Origin: Sabellastarte sp. h YS-2021
Lineage: Eukaryota > Annelida > Polychaeta > Sabellida > Sabellidae
Assembly: GCA_964017235.1 (NCBI GenBank)
Contig: OZ024933.1
Span: 62,354,255 to 62,418,254, forward strand
Reading direction: 5' to 3'
DNA length: 64,000 bases
Both the position numbers and the translations under genes were made by a program. The notes beneath the pieces were generated by a model. The model was not told where the DNA came from, did not search any database, and was given only the letters and a program-made list of their open reading frames with translations. The first letter of the stretch is position 1. Each line of letters opens with the position of its first letter. Shown piece after piece: positions 42,800 to 55,290 of this stretch.

Positions 42800-43570
42800 T
42801 AGGTTGCTTTCAAAGTTTGAAGACGCTTTGTCTAATCAATTTGAAACTTAAAAGAATGATAGGACACCACCAGGGCTTGGTTGCTTTCAAAATTGTAGTC
42901 CCTCCATTTTCCCGTTTTGGGTATGGTCTCATCTGAATTTTTTGGATTTTCGGACTCTAATTTGAAGATACTCTATCCAATCAACTTGAATCTTAATTGG
43001 GTTCTACCACACCACCAGGACTTGGTTTCATTCGAATTTGGAGTCTTGCCCATTTTGGGTGTGCACTCATCCAAAATGTTATGATTGCCGGACTTTAGCT
43101 TGAAGAGGCTGTGTCCGATTAACTTGAATCTGAACAGGGTGATTGGACACTACCAGGGCTAGGTTGCTTTTAAAATTACTGTCTGTCCATTTGCCCATGT
43201 TGGGCGTGTGCTCATCTGAAATATTTTGGTTTCTGGAATCTTTTGAAATGGGTGTCTGTTCATTTGCCCATTTTGGTCGTGCTCGTATTCATCCATATTA
43301 TGCTTTCTGGACTCTAACCCAATGCTTCACCGATCAATTTGAAACCAGGGTTGTAGGACATTGCTTGGGCTAGGTTGTTTTCGATATTGGTGTCTGTCCG
43401 TCGGTCCAGTTGTGCGCACGTCTGGCCATCTGGTCATGTGCACATCTGTCAAAATTTTTGTCTCCGGACTCTAAACTTTAAGACGCTTCCACTAATCAGT
43501 TTCACACTTGACAGAGTTGAAGGACAGCACTATCTTGGAATTTCCAGCACAGTTATCATGTCGCATACAT
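42800..43570 (+). repeat. Diverged ~140-bp tandem repeat in the host intron
   Basis: Repeated order: 'CACCACCAGGGCTTGGTTGCTTTCAAA', 'CCATTTTGCCCATTTTGGG', 'CTCATCTGAAAT', 'GGACTCTAA.TTGAAGA', 'CCAATCAACTTGAA'. Landmarks at about 42864, 43010, 43147 and 43355. Highly diverged, so old; four to five units. Confidence 0.75.
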
Positions 43571-43784
43571 CTGGCACCCTATCCCTTATACCGATTATGC
43601 AACCCTCCTGTTGGGGTCTATGACCCTAGTTTCTTGTATGGTAGTTGATCTCTGTGCTGGCATATTTTGATGATATTTCATGTTCTCTATTTGATATTTT
43701 CAGATACTCTATTTTGTTACGGGAATATCACCCTAAAAACCATGATATACACTGAATTTTACCATGATTCGAGGTTATAAACCA

Positions 43785-44057
43785 GGGCCCAGTTTCACAA
43801 AGGCCTACTTAATATAGAAGATAGTATGCTATTGAAGCTAGATCTTAATAGGTCCTTAGTAGCCACTACAAAAGTGTTCCACTGAGCTGATACTTGGGAC
43901 CAATCAAGTTCCTGAGACAGCAGGGCTTCTAGTGAGGACAGCCTACCAATTACTACAGTGAAAAACCATCTCAGTGGAGCAGATAGTATAGGCTTAGTAG
44001 ACTACTAGGACTTAGCAGCCTACTAAGGAGATAGTAGGCCTTTGTGAAACTGGGCCC
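43785..44057. mobile_element. 273-bp MITE in the host intron
   Basis: Perfect 25-bp terminal inverted repeats: GGGCCCAGTTTCACAAAG.. (43785-43809) and ..CTTTGTGAAACTGGGCCC (44033-44057). No coding capacity. Flanks show no clear target duplication. A non-autonomous DNA transposon; superfamily not assigned. Confidence 0.88.
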
Positions 44058-44371
44058 AGGAAGACAAATGCTATACTAATGTACGAAAACAATGAAAAGA
44101 TAACTTACTTACATTTCAGTAAAAAAAATTATCCGCTTTACAAAAGTCCACAACAAAACAGGGCTATTCTATCATTATATTTTGCAGCAGGTTATTATGA
44201 AACAGCCAGTGCGTATACAAGTCATTTTACTGTGGCTGTTTGCCTATCTGAATCACAGACACAGCCGTGTGTCGTGTAGAATATTCTTTAATGAATATAC
44301 AAATATTCTTTACAGCCATGATTATATGCCGTTAGTGCTCTTTACAACCTGTAATTTAATATTTTACTCAG

Positions 44372-44566
44372 AGTTTGGAGCTAGCGGACTCGATCCGCCA
44401 GTTTCTGGGCCTGGAGGGGTCACGACCACAGGTTGTGCTGATGGACATACCTAATGGCGTGAAGTATGTGCAGGTCCTGCAGGAAGAAAATCTGACCAAA
44501 GAACACATGGAAGAACTGGTGGAGAAATACAAGAAGGGCGAGCTCGACTTCTGTACCTTACGCTGA
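44372..44566 (+). CDS. Nucleoredoxin-like gene, terminal exon (host gene)
   Basis: Follows acceptor TTTTACTCAG|AGT (44369-44371). Reads SLELADSIRQFLGLEGSRPQ, then VVLMDIPNGVKYVQVLQEEN, LTKEHMEELVEKYKKGEL, DFCTLR and TGA (44564-44566). The pattern D(S)-R-x-F-x-G-L, hydrophobic strand 'VVLMDIP', 'KYV', then 'LT.E.M.E.V..Y..G.L' is that of the C-terminal thioredoxin-fold region in nucleoredoxin-like proteins. Sixty-four codons, with codon use clearly different from the AT-rich surroundings (GC-rich third positions). The intron between the exons is 2.18 kb and carries mobile DNA. Confidence 0.65.
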   Translation, partial: SLELADSIRQFLGLEGSRPQVVLMDIPNGVKYVQVLQEENLTKEHMEELVEKYKKGELDFCTLR

Positions 44567-44685
44567 GATGACAGATTTATGTATATGGGGTGATTTAGTG
44601 GGAAGAGAAATGATAGGTATACTGTAGACCTGGGAAATTTTCCTTATGTCCATTGGTTTTTCTGTTCACAGTGTCTTTATCTCAA

Positions 44686-44691
44686 AATAAA
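44686..44691 (+). promoter_or_regulatory. Polyadenylation signal AATAAA
   Basis: AATAAA 120 bases after the stop codon of the terminal exon, followed by AT/TG-rich sequence: the likely 3' end of the host transcript at about 44705-44720. Confidence 0.6.
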
Positions 44692-44711
44692 CTGAAAATG
44701 TGATCTGGTAC

Positions 44712-47700
44712 TTCAACATTGCTGTATATAGTTAATATAATATTGGTTCGATAGTGGTTTGCATATATACTGAATTTCAAAATTACCAAATTTTTTCTCC
44801 TTTTTTTATTTTATTTTATTTTTTTTTTAATTAAATTAGTTACAACTTTCCTGATAATTTCATATGTGTACAGTTGCTAGGTAAAAATCTGTGATCTGAA
44901 TATGTGTACTTTGTTGACATTGGTTATATCAGAAACCTACTCATTTTTAAGTGACAACTATAGATATGAATTTAAGTGTGCATTGCTGTGCAAATTTATA
45001 AAAATATATATTATTATTGTATCTTAAAATAAGTTTATTTATGGATTTTCTGCTTTGTTGTTTAATAAGGCAGAAAAATAATATATTTGCTTATCTTTAC
45101 TGTGTTGATGTTGTATGCCTCCAGTAAATAGTCATTGTGAGTAATTAATTGGACACTTGTTCCTGTCTACATGATTTATGTTCAGCTGACAGTAATCCTT
45201 CTGTGAAAGGTCTGTGTACCTGTGTTGGCAAATTTTTTTATCCATATTCATTATTCAGCAGTAATTAACTGCGAGAAATATTCAAGAAATGTTTACAGAA
45301 AAAAAAAATCTCATTGTCTTACATCAGATAGGATATAACCAAGTTAATTTTCACCGAAGGCGCTAGCCAGATTGCCTTCAGATCAGTGATCATGTTTGAA
45401 TTTCCGTTAGGCAGGATAAACTCACTAATTCCAAGTCATGTATACTGGACAACGGCCTTCTCTCTTGCATATCTTTCTGTTTTCACCTTGTAGTGTTTAT
45501 ATTGCTGTGCAAGTGTGCGCTAATATCTGTATTTTTAGTTGGGTATTGTGAGAAAACTGCCAACGGTAATGCGTATAAGCTATTTGAAAATTATATCATA
45601 ATTTAGTACAAAATTGCAGTAAAAACTACAAGATCTCATAAGCATTTAATGATACTAATAAATGGCACAAATTAATGCAGATTTAGAAAGTGTTTCAACA
45701 ACATTATTACTTTGAAGATATTTTTTTGGAAAATGTATTGACAATGCCAGGTCAGTATGTCTTACAGGAAGTATATCGTAAAAAGCATATTAAATTATTG
45801 ATTCACAATTGTTGGATATATATATATTACGTAGTATGCCTAATGGTGAATTAATATAAACATAATTTTGAACGATTATCCTGGTTCACATGGTAGAAAA
45901 AGACACTTAAATAATCAGTTTGAATGTACTTTCCAGGATCTTAATGCAGATGGTCTCTCCAATGGTGTAAATGTATTTTTAAATGTACTACTGTATTTGA
46001 TATATTGATTGTTGTTTTATTGTCCATCAAACTTACAACTAGCCTTCTGTGATGTGGAACACTCCAAAGGGGTAAAAATTAAGGATGGGTCGGCTGTAAA
46101 ATTTCCATCTAATACCAGAACCATTCCATTTCTGGTATACCAAAAATAGTTGTGTTTTAGTATTCTTGTTAAAAAAATAGACCTATTAACGAAAAATGGA
46201 GTCCATGAAAACGAAATATGCTCAACAAAACTGCTATGACAGCAAAAATCATCCAAAATATGCTTGTTCATGAAAGTGGTGAAAAAAAAAGTAAAAAATC
46301 TCAAAACTAACAATCTCAAAACTAAAAGGTTATAATTTCTTCAGATTTATTATCCACTTCTAACTTGTATAGTTTCCCCTCCAATTTCTGTGCTGATATT
46401 CGAGGAAGTGGTTATAATGTTTTGTCCCAGTATTGAGTAAAATGGTCTAACTTCCATGATACCAGTGCTGCTTGCCCATCCTTGGTTAAAATAGTGTATC
46501 AAAAATTAGGTTGTAAACCTGGCGTGTCTCAGAATAAAGCTGAACATTGCCAGGCACCATCAAACCAGCATCTGTATTCACTTTCATTCTTATTCTTAGA
46601 ATTTATTCTTATGAATTTACTCTTCTTGTAATGATCTTTTTTGGGGTTTTATACACAAATACAATAACATAAATACAAGCTACAAGGATTGAACACAGGA
46701 ATATAGATCAAGCCTATAACTGGAACATATACAGTAGTGGACAAGATTCAAAGATGCAGGACTGGTTCCAGAGTATTGTAATCTCTCACATTCTTTTATT
46801 CTTAGAAATATATTCTTCTTCCTAGAATTTACTCTTATTGTTAGGAACTTACTGTTGTTATTTTCTGAGTGCACAAGCAATTTCCAAGAAAATAAGTATT
46901 TACTAGGTGAATTTTGTATGCAGTTAAAAAAATTATACAGTAATTCATAAAGAAAAATATGGTACATCATGGTATACAAGACACCAAGCTGGATGTAAGA
47001 GATATCATTTGGGTAATTTATATACTATAATAGTAAACTACATTTATATATTTCTCAGTAGCCTTAAACATAACTGCTGACCTATTTTCTGTGTGTTTTT
47101 CTGCTGTGTTGTTGTGCTTCATCTGTTGTTACCTGTCTTTATTTATTGTAGGTCATGTTTGGAGTAGTACTGTCCCTCACCAAAACAAATATGCAATGAA
47201 TATCTCCAGGACTACCACAAGTAGTCATTGTTATTAATAGAGTTATGTTTTACTGTAACTCTTCACCGAGTACTCAAATGTTGTGATAACAGAGATAAAC
47301 TGTGCCATTTAATCTAAATGTTAATTGAAATTGGCCCATTTAGGCAAATTTCTATGTGGGTACTTTGAAAACTGTCATTGTTTCAGTGGGAGAAAAATAG
47401 TATTTTATTCTTCTTGTAACTTTACATACCAAATAATCCATTTCTGATATCATCTTGAATAGATCTAAATACTGTGATATGTTGACTGACAAAATGTCAT
47501 CATAAAAAGTACACCACGAACGATACATTTAATTAGAAAAGTTTGAGGTGTCGTGACAGTACTAGTTCTAGCCGTAGTAGTCTTACCTTAGCACTCCCCT
47601 TCACAAGACATTTATGTCATTGTCATTTGTGCCATTTCTTCTGCTGCTTATTTTTAATGCAATTTATGTTGCAATTTTATGCTTTATATGTATGTCAAAA

Positions 47701-48547
47701 TGTCTATAGGAAAAGAGCTTTCATAGTAAATCATAAAAAGTGTTTCAAGATTTTCTCAGTAATGCGATAGAGTGTCCGTTCATTCCAGTGAATGTACTTT
47801 CACAATCACTGGCTCACTGAAGACTTGGGTACAACTCCCTTATTGATTACTAGGGCTGTTATCATTAACGATTTCTGTAGATTGAGGATCGCCTGTTAGA
47901 TGTGAGTTGAACTCGAGCTGAACTTGAGTAAATGACAACAATATAAATAATGTAACATAATGTCCAAATATTGTCATCAAATGTGTTTAGTACCATTTTA
48001 TTGCAAGGAAATATATTTTGTTGCCAGTAAAGTTGTACAGGTATGTATGTGCACTTTATGGAACAGCCACGTAAGTAGGGTAAATAAAAAACGACCAGTT
48101 GCTCATTAATTTTTATGTTTTCATAGCAAAAGTGCTAGTTAGTAACCAGGTTAGTATGTCATTGTTTATTTATTAAAAACTCAAGCTTAAATTGCATAAA
48201 TCGATGTTTTCTCCAAATATCACCCACTGAGTTACAACTCGAGTTTTGGTCAAATCATTACAGCACTATTGATTACATTACAGTTTTCGTTTGTCATATC
48301 ACATCTTTGTTTAAAAAAGTCAATATACATGTATATGGATCATAAAACACCAAAAAGAGTTTAACCTTGTTAAACAAAGCTCACAGGACAAGAAAATTAC
48401 AAGTTTATAAGGGTAGCAAAAAAGAAAAACACATTTAAGATTTTTTGCTCATGTGGCTTATAAAACCCGTAAATAAAAAATTGAAAAGTTTTTTTATCGA
48501 GAGTTTTTGTCAAGTAGAAAAATAGTTTCTACTTTAAGGGAATTATG
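44712..48547. other. Unassigned AT-rich region downstream of the host gene
   Basis: About 3.8 kb with homopolymer and TATATA tracts (for example 45820-45829). The longest frames (up to 100 codons on either strand) lack motifs. I recognise no gene, RNA or repeat family. Confidence 0.45.
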
Positions 48548-51500
48548 TCCACCCCCCTGGGGGGTGGATATATTATTTTTGCTTTTTTCGCCGTCCGATG
48601 TCCGATGTCCGTTGTCCGATGTCCGATGTCCGGCGTCCGATGTCCGGCATCACGCATGGTTTCCGCTCATTTAAAGGAAAAGTATTAGAGCTATTGTCAC
48701 CAATTTTGGTATGCAGGCTTATTGGGTCAGTAGCTTGCTTGGGATTGCTTTTGGCTGTTGTACCTCTTTTGCTTACTGAGTAATACTTAAGTACAGCTAT
48801 TTTCAGTACCCATTGGTTTCCGTGCATTTAAGCCAAAATAATTAAAGATATTTTGCTACAATTTTGAATACAAGATTGTTATGTCCATAGCTCGCTTGGT
48901 ATTGCATTTGGGACTGATAGCTTTGTCAGTACATGAGTAATAGCCATTTAGGTACTTCATTGTGTATTTTCAGTACTACTTTTGAGTAATTTGCTTCTAT
49001 CTCCTTAACCGTGCGAGATAGAGCGATTTCGGCAAAATTTTCGACCCGCAGGGTATCTGAGGAGTGTACTCTTTGCAATTTTCAAAAAATTTTCCCCTCC
49101 CCAAAAATGGCGGCCATTTTGAATTTTCGAATTTTTGCCAAAAATGGCAAAACACAAATTTGCTTCTATCTCCTTAACCGTGCGAGATAGAGCGATTTCG
49201 TCGAAATTTTCGACCCACAGGGTATCTAAGGAATGTAATATTTGCAATTTTCCAAAAATTTTCCCCTCCCCAAAAATGGCGGCCATTTTGAATTTTCGAA
49301 TTTTTGCCAAAAATGGCAAAACACAAATTTGCTTCTATCTCCTTAACCGTGCGAGATAGAGCGATTTCGTCGAAATTTTCGACCCACAGGGTATCTAAGG
49401 AATGTAATATTGCAATTTTCAAAAAAATTTCCCCTCCCCAAAAATGGCGGCCATTTTGAATTTTCGAATTTTTGCCAAAAATGGCAAAACACAAATTTGC
49501 TTCTATCTCCTTAACCGTGCGAGATAGAGCGATTTCGGCAAAATTTTCGACCCACAGGGGATCTAAGGAATGCAATCTTTGCAATTTTCCAAAAATTTTC
49601 CCCTCCCCAAAAATGGCGGCCATTTTGAATTTTCGAATTTTTGCCAAAAATGGCAAAACACTAATTTGCTTCTATCTCCTTAACCGTGCGAGATAGAGCG
49701 ATTTCGGCAAAATTTTCGACACACAGGGTATCTAAGCAATGCAATCTTTGCAATTTTCAAAATATTTTCCCCTCCCCAAAAATGGCGGCCATTTTGAATT
49801 TTTGCCAAAAATGGCAAAACACAAATTTGCTTCTATCTCCTTAACCGTGCGAGATAGAGCGATTTCGTCGAAATTTTCGACCCACAGGGTATCTAAGGAA
49901 TGTAATATTTGCAATTTTCAAAAAATTTTCCCCTCCCCAAAAATGGCGGCCATTTTGAATTTTCGAATTTTTGCCAAAAATGGCAAAACACAAATTTGCT
50001 TCTATCTCCTTAACCGTGCGAGATAGAGCGATTTCGTCGAAATTTTCGACCCACAGGGTATCTAAGGAATGCAATCTTTGCAATTTTCCAAAAATTTTCC
50101 CCTCCCCAAAAATGGCGGCCATTTTGAATTTTCGAATTTTTGCCAAAAATGGCAAAACACAAATTTGCTTCTATCTCCTTAACCGTGCGAGATAGAGCGA
50201 TTTCGTCGAAATTTTCGACCCACAGGGTATCTAAGGAATGCAATCTTTGCAATTTTCCAAAAATTTTCCCCTCCCCAAAAATGGCGGCCATTTTGAATTT
50301 TCGAATTTTTGCCAAAAATGGCAAAACACAAATTTGCTTCTATCTCCTTAACCGTGCGAGATAGAGCGATTTCGTCGAAATTTTCGACCCACAGGGTATC
50401 TAAGGAATGTAATCTTTGCAATTTTCAAAAAAATTTCCCCTCCCCAAAAATGGCGGCCATTTTGAATTTTCGAATTTTTGCCAAAAATGGCAAAACACAA
50501 ATTTGCTTCTATCTCCTTAACCGTGCGAGATAGAGCGATTTCGGCAAAATTTTCGACCCACAGGGGATCTAAGGAATGCAATCTTTGCAATTTTCCAAAA
50601 ATTTTCCCCTCCCCAAAAATGGCGGCCATTTTGAATTTTCGAATTTTTGCCAAAAATGGCAAAACACTAATTTGCTTCTATCTCCTTAACCGTGCGAGAT
50701 AGAGCGATTTCGGCAAAATTTTAGACGCACAGGGTATCTAAGCAATGCAATCTTTGCAATTTTCAAAATATTTTCCCCTCCCCAAAAATGGCGGCCATTT
50801 TGAATTTTCGAATTTTTGCCAAAAATGGCAAAACACAAATTTGCTTCTATCTCCTTAACCGTGCGAGATAGAGCGATTTCGTCGAAATTTTCGACCCACA
50901 GGGTATCTAAGGAATGCAATCTTTGCAATTTTCAAAAAATTTTCCCCTCCCCAAAAATGGCGGCCATTTTGAATTTTCGAATTTTTGCCAAAAATGGCAA
51001 AACACAAATTTGCTTCTATCTCCTTAACCGTGCGAGATAGAGCGATTTCGTCGAAATTTTCGACCCACAGGGTATCTAAGGAATGCAATCTTTGCAATTT
51101 TCCAAAAATTTTCCCCTCCCCAAAAATGGCGGCCATTTTGAATTTTCGAATTTTTGCCAAAAATGGCAAAACACAAATTTGCTTCTATCTCCTTAACCGT
51201 GCGAGATAGAGCGATTTCATCGAAATTTTCGACCCACAGGGTATCTAAGGAATGTAATATTTGCAATTTTCAAAAAAATTTCCCCTCCCCAAAAATGGCG
51301 GCCATTTTGAATTTTCGAATTTTTGCCAAAAATGGCAAAACACAAATTTGCTTCTATCTCCTTAACCGTGCGAGATAGAGCGATTTCGGCAAAATTTTCG
51401 ACACACAGGGTATCTAACCAATGCAATCTTTGCAATTTTCAAAATATTTTCCCCTCCCCAAAAATGGCGGCCATTTTGAATTTTTGCCAAAAATGGCAAA

Positions 51501-52959
51501 ACACAAATTTGCTTCTATCTCCTTAACCGTGCGAGATAGAGCGATTTCATCGAAATTTTCGACCCACAGGGTATCTAAGGAATGTAATATTTGCAATTTT
51601 CAAAAAATTTTCCCCTCCCCAAAAATGGCGGCCATTTTGAATTTTCGAATTTTTGCCAAAAATGGCAAAACACAAATTTGCTTCTATCTCCTTAACCGTG
51701 CGAGATAGAGCGATTTCGTCGAAATTTTCGACCCACAGGGTATCTAAGGAATGCAATCTTTGCAATTTTCAAAAAATTTTCCCCTCCCCAAAAATGGCGG
51801 CCATTTTGAATTTTCGAATTTTTGCCAAAAATGGCAAAACACAAATTTGCTTCTATCTCCTTAACCGTGCGAGATAGAGCGATTTCGTCGAAATTTTCGA
51901 CCCACAGGGTATCTAAGGAATGTAATATTTGCAATTTTCAAAAAATTTTCCCCTCCCCAAAAATGGCGGCCATTTTGAATTTTCGAATTTTTGCCAAAAA
52001 TGGCAAAACACAAATTTGCTTCTATCTCCTTAACCGTGCGAGATAGAGCGATTTCGTCGAAATTTTCGACCCACAGGGTATCTAAGGAATGCAATCTTTG
52101 CAATTTTCCAAAAATTTTCCCCTCCCCAAAAATGGCGGCCATTTTGAATTTTCGAATTTTTGCCAAAAATGGCAAAACACAAATTTGCTTCTATCTCCTT
52201 AACCGTGCCAGATAGAGTGATTTCGTCAAAATTTTCGACCCACAGGGTATCTTAGCATTGTACTCTTGGTAATTTCTAAAAAATTTTCCCCTCCCCTAAA
52301 ATGGCGGCCATTTTGAATTTTCAAATTTTTGCCAAAAATGGCAAAACACAAATTTGCTTCTATCTCCTTAACCATGCGAGATAGAGCGATTTCGTCGAAA
52401 TTTTCAACCCACAGGGTATCTAAGGAATGTAATCTTTGCAATTTTCAAAAAATTTTCCCCTCCCCAAAAATGGCAGCCATTTTGAATTTTCGAATTTTTG
52501 CCCAAAATGGAAAAACACAAACTGGCCTTAACCGTGCAAAATAGAGTTATTTTGTTGAAATTTTCGACCCATAGGGTATCTAAGAAATGTACTCTTGGCA
52601 ATTTTCAAAAAAATTTCCTTTTCCCAATAATGGCGGCCATTTTGAATTTTCAAATTTTTGCCAAAAATAGAAAAACAGGAATTGGCTTCTATCTTCTTAA
52701 CCGTGCAAGATAGAGTGATTTTGTCAAAATTTTCAACCCAACCAATGCAAAAAGGCATGAAGCTGAAATAAATTACATCTACACTATCAAATATTTAAGC
52801 ATCATTGATATATTTTACAAATGAAACAGGGTCTTGTAAGACTACTGTACAATTTGGGCAAAAGGTTCATGGGTGGACATTACACATGATAATGTGTGTT
52901 CTTCTATGCTATCCTGTTTCTATTCGCATCTACTATCAACAGGGCGGCCTATTTCTAGT
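48548..52959 (+). mobile_element. Full-length Helitron-like element with 169-bp core (4.4 kb)
   Basis: The left end is a perfect palindrome (TCCACCCCCC-T-GGGGGGTGGA, 48548-48568). A (GTCCGAT)n-type simple repeat follows (48592-48650), then a lead-in with 'ATTAGAGCTATTG..CCAATTTTGGTATGC' (48660-48990). The body is the 169-bp array. The tail has the hairpin ACACAT-GATA-ATGTGT (about 52883-52898) and ends CTAGT (52955-52959). The same tail ends the fragment at 24832. No transposase: non-autonomous. Confidence 0.75.
48993..52745 (+). repeat. 169-bp satellite array (about 22 units)
   Basis: The landmark GCTTCTATCTCCTTAACCGT recurs at 48993, 49162, 49331, 49499, 49668, 49829, 49998, 50167 and so on to 52356, every 169 bp (168 once, 161 twice). 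The 161-bp units (starting 49668 and 51350) share an 8-base loss in TTTTCGAA and lie 1682 bp apart, suggesting segmental duplication of about ten units. Each unit has AAAATGGCGGCCATTTT. The last units (52500-52745) are diverged. Confidence 0.95.
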
Positions 52960-53175
52960 TTTTTATCGAAATGTCCTCCGATTAGCTAAAACTTGACTGA
53001 GACATTTTGTGAATACCTTTGTGGTGAAGGTCTCTAAGAGCATCAAAATTTGCCGTGTTCTTCAAAATTCCTGCCTGATCAACAATATTTTTTCACCCCC
53101 CCCCCAAGATTTGGCTGGACAGTGCTCCGCTGTAATTGAAAAATTTAAGCTAACACTTATTCTATTAAACTGGAG

Positions 53176-53368
53176 TTTTATTGCGTTAATACATCCTATC
53201 CAATGGACAATATGCTTAACCGGTCGGCGCAGACCGGCCCGCCAAACGTCAGAAAAAGACGTCCTGTGTTTCCACCGGCTGGCCGGTCCGTAGTACTGTG
53301 CACTCCCCAGATGGCGCCTCGTACTTCCTTCCTGTCTAGACAACCTGACGTCATAGCATCTTTTTCGT
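53176..53368 (+). repeat. DIRS B5 left inverted terminal repeat
   Basis: Inverted match to 58992-59187 with very few changes (CCGGTC..GCGCAGACCGGCCCGCC; CTTCCTTCCTGTCTAGACAACC; CTGACGTCATAGCATC). Contains a CRE-like TGACGTCA. Confidence 0.9.
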
Positions 53369-54239
53369 TTGGCGCGTGTACTGTGCGAACGTGTTTTCAA
53401 CAATCTCCAGATATTTTAAGGAAAAGTGTGCATTATGATGGATTTTTCACCTGAATTGCAAATATTTTGGTTTAAAAGTGTTATCTACATATCAAGCATG
53501 GATATACATGATTAAATCTGCTGGAAACGCTCCCTAGCTGACTCAATTTAGTGTTGATGATAGGGCAGTTACGACGCGAAATATAAAGGCAGCCATTTTT
53601 CTAGTTTCCTCCCATTCAACCTTTGTGTTGTTAGGGGCGGATCGACAATATTGAGGAATTATGGATATGCTACTTGCAGGTATTTTTATCCGTGTCTTTT
53701 GTTTGAGGCTGCAGTCACCATAGAAACGTCTTTCTAGTACTTCCAATAGAAATCACGGGGAACTGCAATCTACGTAGTTTTGAACACTGTAATAGAAGGA
53801 ATTCCCCAAGCAAGAGATGCATTCTTCAGAGCGCACTGGTACCGACTTCTCTGCTGTAAAGTATCAGTCACACCAGCCTAGCTCGAGTATTTAGTGTTTT
53901 TTCATCAGAAGAAATAGGTGAATTCTTCAGATTTCTTCAGAGCGCACTGGTCCAGACATCTTTGCTGTAAAGCATTAGTCGACCGGCAAGCTCATGTTCA
54001 GCCGACCTCACCTAGTATTTACATAGAAGGAACTTCATCTTTAATCACTCTCAGTCCCTCCCTTGTGGACCCGGCACTTATGTCGGTAGTAAGGGAGGTG
54101 GATGGCCAGGAAACTGGTTTGAGTGTACAGCCGGCTGAAAAGAAGAATCGACTTCAGACCGGCCAGGACTTCATCTACAGAGCGCACTGGCCCAGGCTTC
54201 TCTGCTTTTAAAGCATCAGCCGACCGGCCAGCTCAAAAG

Positions 54240-54791
54240 AACGCGACCTCTGACGTCATATCCAGTCAGCCAATCGTGTGTCCTTCCGACCAATCACGAA
54301 GCAGGTCACGTGTTTTCACCGACCAGCAAGGTCGGAAGTGCGTTCTTCAGAACTCACGTCTACTGTGACTACAGTCCCTGCTTTGCAGACCCGGCCTTGT
54401 TGTCGGTAGTGGGGTTTTGTGGACTGTAAAGTTGCTGGTAAAGCATCACACAAAGAACGCGAATACTGACGTCATCTCCAGTTAGCCAATCGCGTGTCCT
54501 TCCGACCAAATCACGAAGCTGGTCACGTGTTTTCACGACCAGGTCACGAAGTTAATCACGTGATTAACCGAACAAGAAGGTCGGAAATAGTCGGAAGATC
54601 CGAAGCTGGTCACGTGATTCACCGACCAGATCACGAAGCTGATCGTCATCTCCAATCAGCCAATCACGTTCTCCCTCCGACCAGCAAACTGGTCATGTGA
54701 CACAATTGTTTCTAAATATAGATCATAAGGGCTTTCCCACCAACTGTCAAATCTACAAATAAGACGTGTTTTTCAAAGAAATACTTTATTA
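54240..54791 (+). promoter_or_regulatory. Promoter-like block of DIRS B5
   Basis: TGACGTCA (54251-54258), CCAAT boxes near 54269 and 54485, CACGTG E-boxes at 54307, 54523, 54557 and 54611, then a TATA-like TCTAAATATAGATC (54711-54724) and ATGGCGG (54792). Same order as in B2. Upstream (53820-54230) there are repeated 'GAGCGCACTGG..AGAC/GCTTCTCTGCT' segments and a weak gag-like trace (PSLVDPALMS). Confidence 0.5.
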
Positions 54792-54799
54792 ATGGCGGA

Positions 54800-55290
54800 A
54801 ACCTTCTGGTTACAGTGTACCGGCAGGGTACCGGCTACACAGCCCTGTACACTTGCTTCCACAACTGGTGTCAGAGTGTACTGACAGGTAACGATTACAC
54901 AGCCCTATACACTTGCCTCAATAACTGGTTACAGAGTGTACCGGCTGGTACTGGCTACACAGCCTTGTATACTTGCTTCAACTACTGGTTACAGAGTGTA
55001 CCGGCTGGTACTTGCTACACAGCTGTGCACACTTGCTTCAACAACTGGTTACAGAGTGTACCGGTTGGTACTTGCTACACAGCCTTGTACACTTGCTTCA
55101 ACTACTGGTTACAGAGTGTACCGGCTGGTACTTGCTACACAGCTTTGCACACTTGCTTCAACAACTGGTTACAGAGTGTACCGGTTGGTACTTGCTACAC
55201 AGCCTTGTACACTTGCTTCAACAACTGGTTACAGAGTGTACCGGCTGGTACTGGCTACACAGCCTTGTACACTTGCTTCAACCTACCAGT
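54800..55290 (+). repeat. 60-bp tandem repeat of DIRS B5 (about 8 copies)
   Basis: Units every 60 bases from about 54810 to 55290, homologous to 20400-20770. Neighbouring units alternate in sequence (TGCTACACAGCTGTGCAC or AGCTTTGCAC versus AGCCTTGTACAC) giving a partial 120-bp period, absent in B2. All three frames are open across the array (180, 135 and 130 codons). Confidence 0.92.

Noticed and set aside
46017-46979. Minus-strand frames of 99-100 codons as host genes
   Set aside because: Low-complexity Phe/Lys-rich translations in AT-rich DNA, with no motif or splice context.
48993-52745. Regularly spaced repeats suggesting a CRISPR array
   Set aside because: Units are 169 bp and contiguous, with no unique spacers, and the genome is eukaryotic.
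49005-52758. Dozens of 60-160 codon frames on both strands of the 169-bp array (MPKMAKHKFAS.. and MPFLAKIRKFK.. types)
   Set aside because: They repeat with the array, exist on both strands, and the unit (169) is not divisible by three, so no continuous protein can result.
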